From contig NZ_JAUUTW010000006.1 of NCBI RefSeq assembly GCF_030676415.1, positions 153,050 to 217,049 on the forward strand: 64,000 nucleotides of DNA, in the 5' to 3' direction. A program made the translations under genes and the position numbers. Position 1 is the first letter of the stretch; each line of letters opens with the position of its first letter. The stretch comes from Peribacillus frigoritolerans (GTDB lineage: Bacteria; Bacillota; Bacilli; Bacillales; DSM-1321). Below are positions 62,324-64,000 of this stretch, piece by piece. The notes below the pieces were generated by a model that was given only the letters and a program-made list of their open reading frames with translations, ran no database searches and was not told the DNA's origin.

Positions 62324-63616
62324 ATGCTCGCTTTATTAGGATACTTGATGATAGTTGTGTTTATGATTTTAATTATGACAGGGCGACTTTCAGCCATGAT
62401 AGCTTTGATTGCAGTACCAAGTGCCTTTGCACTTATTGGTGGGTTTGGCGGTGAAATGGGTGAGATGGCGCTAGAAGGGATCAAAGACGTTGCGCCAACG
62501 GGAATCATGATTTTGTTTGCGATTCTTTTCTTTGGGATTTTGATCGATGCTGGCGTTTTTGACCCGATCATCAATACGATCCTTAAGGTTGTAAAAGGTG
62601 ATCCAGTGAAAATTGCCATCGGCACGGCAGTCCTGGCCTTGCTGATTTCCTTGGATGGAGATGGTACGACTACATATATGATAACGATTTCAGCCATGCT
62701 TCCGCTATATAAACGGATTGGAATGAGACCGCTAGTATTGGCCGGTATTGCTGTTTCGTCATCTGGAGTCATGAATCTACTTCCTTGGGGAGGCCCTACA
62801 GCACGGGTGATGACCGCTTTAAAACTTGAAATGTCCGATGTTTTCACCCCTGTCATTCCTGCGATGATTGGCGGAGTCCTATTCGTCCTTTTCATGGCAT
62901 ATTGCCTGGGTAAAAAAGAAAGAAAGAGAATTGGGATCATAGAAGTCGATTATCGTGCTGTGGCACAGCACGCGGCTGCAACGGAAGATGCTTATCTTAA
63001 GCGTCCTAAATTGATAATATTCAATTACGCATTGACTCTTACACTGCTGGTTGCGCTGATCATGGAACTTATGCCTTCAGCAGTCCTGTTCATGATAGGT
63101 TTTGCCATTGCCATTACGGTTAATTATCCGAAACTCAGTGATCAAAAAGAGCGTGTGGCAAACTATGCGGACAATGCTTTATCTGTCATTTCGATGATTT
63201 TTGCAGCAGGTGTCTTCACTGGAATCCTTGCCGGTACGGAAATGGTGGATGCCATGGCAAACTCTTTGATTCAGCATATTCCAGATCAAATGGGCGCACA
63301 TTTTGCTGTCATCACAGCCATCATCTCTGCACCTTTCACGTTCTTCATGTCTAATGACGCATTCTATTATGGTGTGCTCCCATTACTTGCTAAAGCGGGA
63401 GCTGCTTATGGAATTGATCCTGCCCTGATCGGTAGAGCTTCACTATTAGGGTTGCCCGTCCATCTATTAAGCCCGCTTGTTCCATCCACCTATCTATTGG
63501 TTGGAATGGTAGGGGAAGATTTCGGTGCATTGCAGCGCACTTTCCTGAAATGGGCATGCGGATCGACGCTTGTCATGATAGTGGTATCTGTCCTATTGGG
63601 AATCATCCCACTATAA
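62324..63616 (+). CDS. CitMHS-family citrate-metal transporter, copy 2
   Basis: A transporter of about 430 residues, a close paralogue of the one at 46.9 kb (LDGDGTTTYMITISAMLPLY, FMSNDAFYYGVLP). The frame is open from 62207, but ATG 62324 follows AGGAGTG, aligns with the start of the paralogue (MLALLGYLMIV versus MLSILGFSMIA), and leaves the cre site upstream. Metal or substrate preference may differ from copy 1. Confidence 0.9.
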   Translation: MLALLGYLMIVVFMILIMTGRLSAMIALIAVPSAFALIGGFGGEMGEMALEGIKDVAPTGIMILFAILFFGILIDAGVFDPIINTILKVVKGDPVKIAIGTAVLALLISLDGDGTTTYMITISAMLPLYKRIGMRPLVLAGIAVSSSGVMNLLPWGGPTARVMTALKLEMSDVFTPVIPAMIGGVLFVLFMAYCLGKKERKRIGIIEVDYRAVAQHAAATEDAYLKRPKLIIFNYALTLTLLVALIMELMPSAVLFMIGFAIAITVNYPKLSDQKERVANYADNALSVISMIFAAGVFTGILAGTEMVDAMANSLIQHIPDQMGAHFAVITAIISAPFTFFMSNDAFYYGVLPLLAKAGAAYGIDPALIGRASLLGLPVHLLSPLVPSTYLLVGMVGEDFGALQRTFLKWACGSTLVMIVVSVLLGIIPL

Positions 63617-63628
63617 AGCTCCATTTAT

Positions 63629-63669
63629 AAAAGAGTCCCGTTCGTCAAGATGCGAACGGGACTCTTTTC
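63629..63669 (+). terminator. Terminator after CitMHS copy 2
   Basis: AAAAGAGTCCCGTTCG pairs with CGAACGGGACTCTTTT around a short loop. The intron begins immediately after its T run. Confidence 0.93.
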
Positions 63670-64000
63670 GTGCGCCCGGCATGGGTGCAATCTATAGGGT
63701 GAAAGTCCCGAACCATGAAGGCAGTAGTAGTGGTTAGCTTAATGCAAGGGTGTCCACGGTGACGTGGAATCTGAAGGAAGCAAGCGGCAAACCTCCGGTC
63801 TGAGGAACACGAACTTCATATAAGGCTAGGTATCATTGGATGAGTTTGCGAAACAAAACAAAGTCCTTACTGCCAAAGGTGGTACAGAGTAAATGAAGCA
63901 GATAGATGGAGGGAAAGATTGCACTCTTACCCGGGGAGGTCTGATGACAGCCAAGTACACTTGGTAACCTGTCCAGTGATGGACAGCAGAATCATCAGAA
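63670..64000 (+). mobile_element. Group II intron, 5' part (cut by window end)
   Basis: The sequence from GTGCGCCCGGCATGGGTG onwards, with GGGTGAAAGTCCCG and GGTGACGTGGAATCTGAAGG further on, matches the conserved 5' end and domain I of bacterial group II introns. The reverse transcriptase/maturase gene would follow outside the window. Insertion directly behind a terminator stem is typical of the IIC class, but the class is not settled by what is visible. Confidence 0.8.

Overview
The window looks like a chromosomal stretch of a low-GC, spore-forming Bacillaceae bacterium, most plausibly Peribacillus (the Bacillus simplex group). Supporting signs are strong AGGAGG ribosome-binding sites, TTG and GTG starts, a YyaC-type sporulation protein, a complete lia cell-envelope stress operon, Fur-regulated FbpA/FbpB small proteins, a leucine T-box, CcpA-type cre sites and two arrays of a CACGAGTAAA intergenic repeat. 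I recalled families from memory and ran no searches.

Layout. 1-3.4 kb: iron-sparing small proteins, a DinB-like protein, a DUF2238 membrane protein with an alpha/beta hydrolase, and small ORFs. 3.4-9.6 kb: an OmpR-type two-component system divergent from an ABC exporter, then a YdbS/YdbT PH-domain pair. 10-14.9 kb: a secreted peptidoglycan-binding protein, a very short holin-like (type I) toxin, a phospholipase D-family protein, an MBL-fold hydrolase and a LysE exporter. 15.1-20.3 kb: the kynurenine route kynU-permease-kynA-kynB, divergent from a TetR regulator. 20.4-24.3 kb: repeat array 1, then liaI-liaH-liaF-liaS-liaR. 24.4-26 kb: a frameshifted small membrane gene and an MFS transporter.

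26.4-36.5 kb holds the most interesting system. A quorum-sensing-type XRE/TPR regulator is divergent from a 42-aa putative pheromone precursor, followed by an MFS exporter and three tandem, nearly identical 44-aa RiPP precursors. After these come a B12-type radical SAM enzyme, a DUF692 (MNIO) enzyme with a partner protein, a UPF0489 arginase-like enzyme, a TldD-like metalloprotease and a JmjC/cupin hydroxylase. The core peptide contains Phe-Arg-Phe. With ortho-hydroxylation of Phe, Arg-to-ornithine conversion, aryl cross-linking and a further hydroxylation, this would give a biphenomycin-like macrocycle.

36.5-64 kb: a degenerate region, a leucine T-box with an YvbW-like permease, a PAP2 phosphatase, an orphan HELFH protein, a TcyP cystine transporter, GNAT and VOC proteins, a CitST-like two-component system with a CitMHS citrate transporter, YyaC, a pentapeptide-repeat protein, the long repeat array 2, a Mta-like MerR regulator, CutC, a NUDIX hydrolase, two tandem secreted DUF2690 proteins, the Ada alkylation response (adaA-adaB divergent from alkA), and a second citrate-sensing module with its own AraC regulator and CitMHS transporter. 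The window ends in the 5' part of a group II intron sitting directly behind a terminator.
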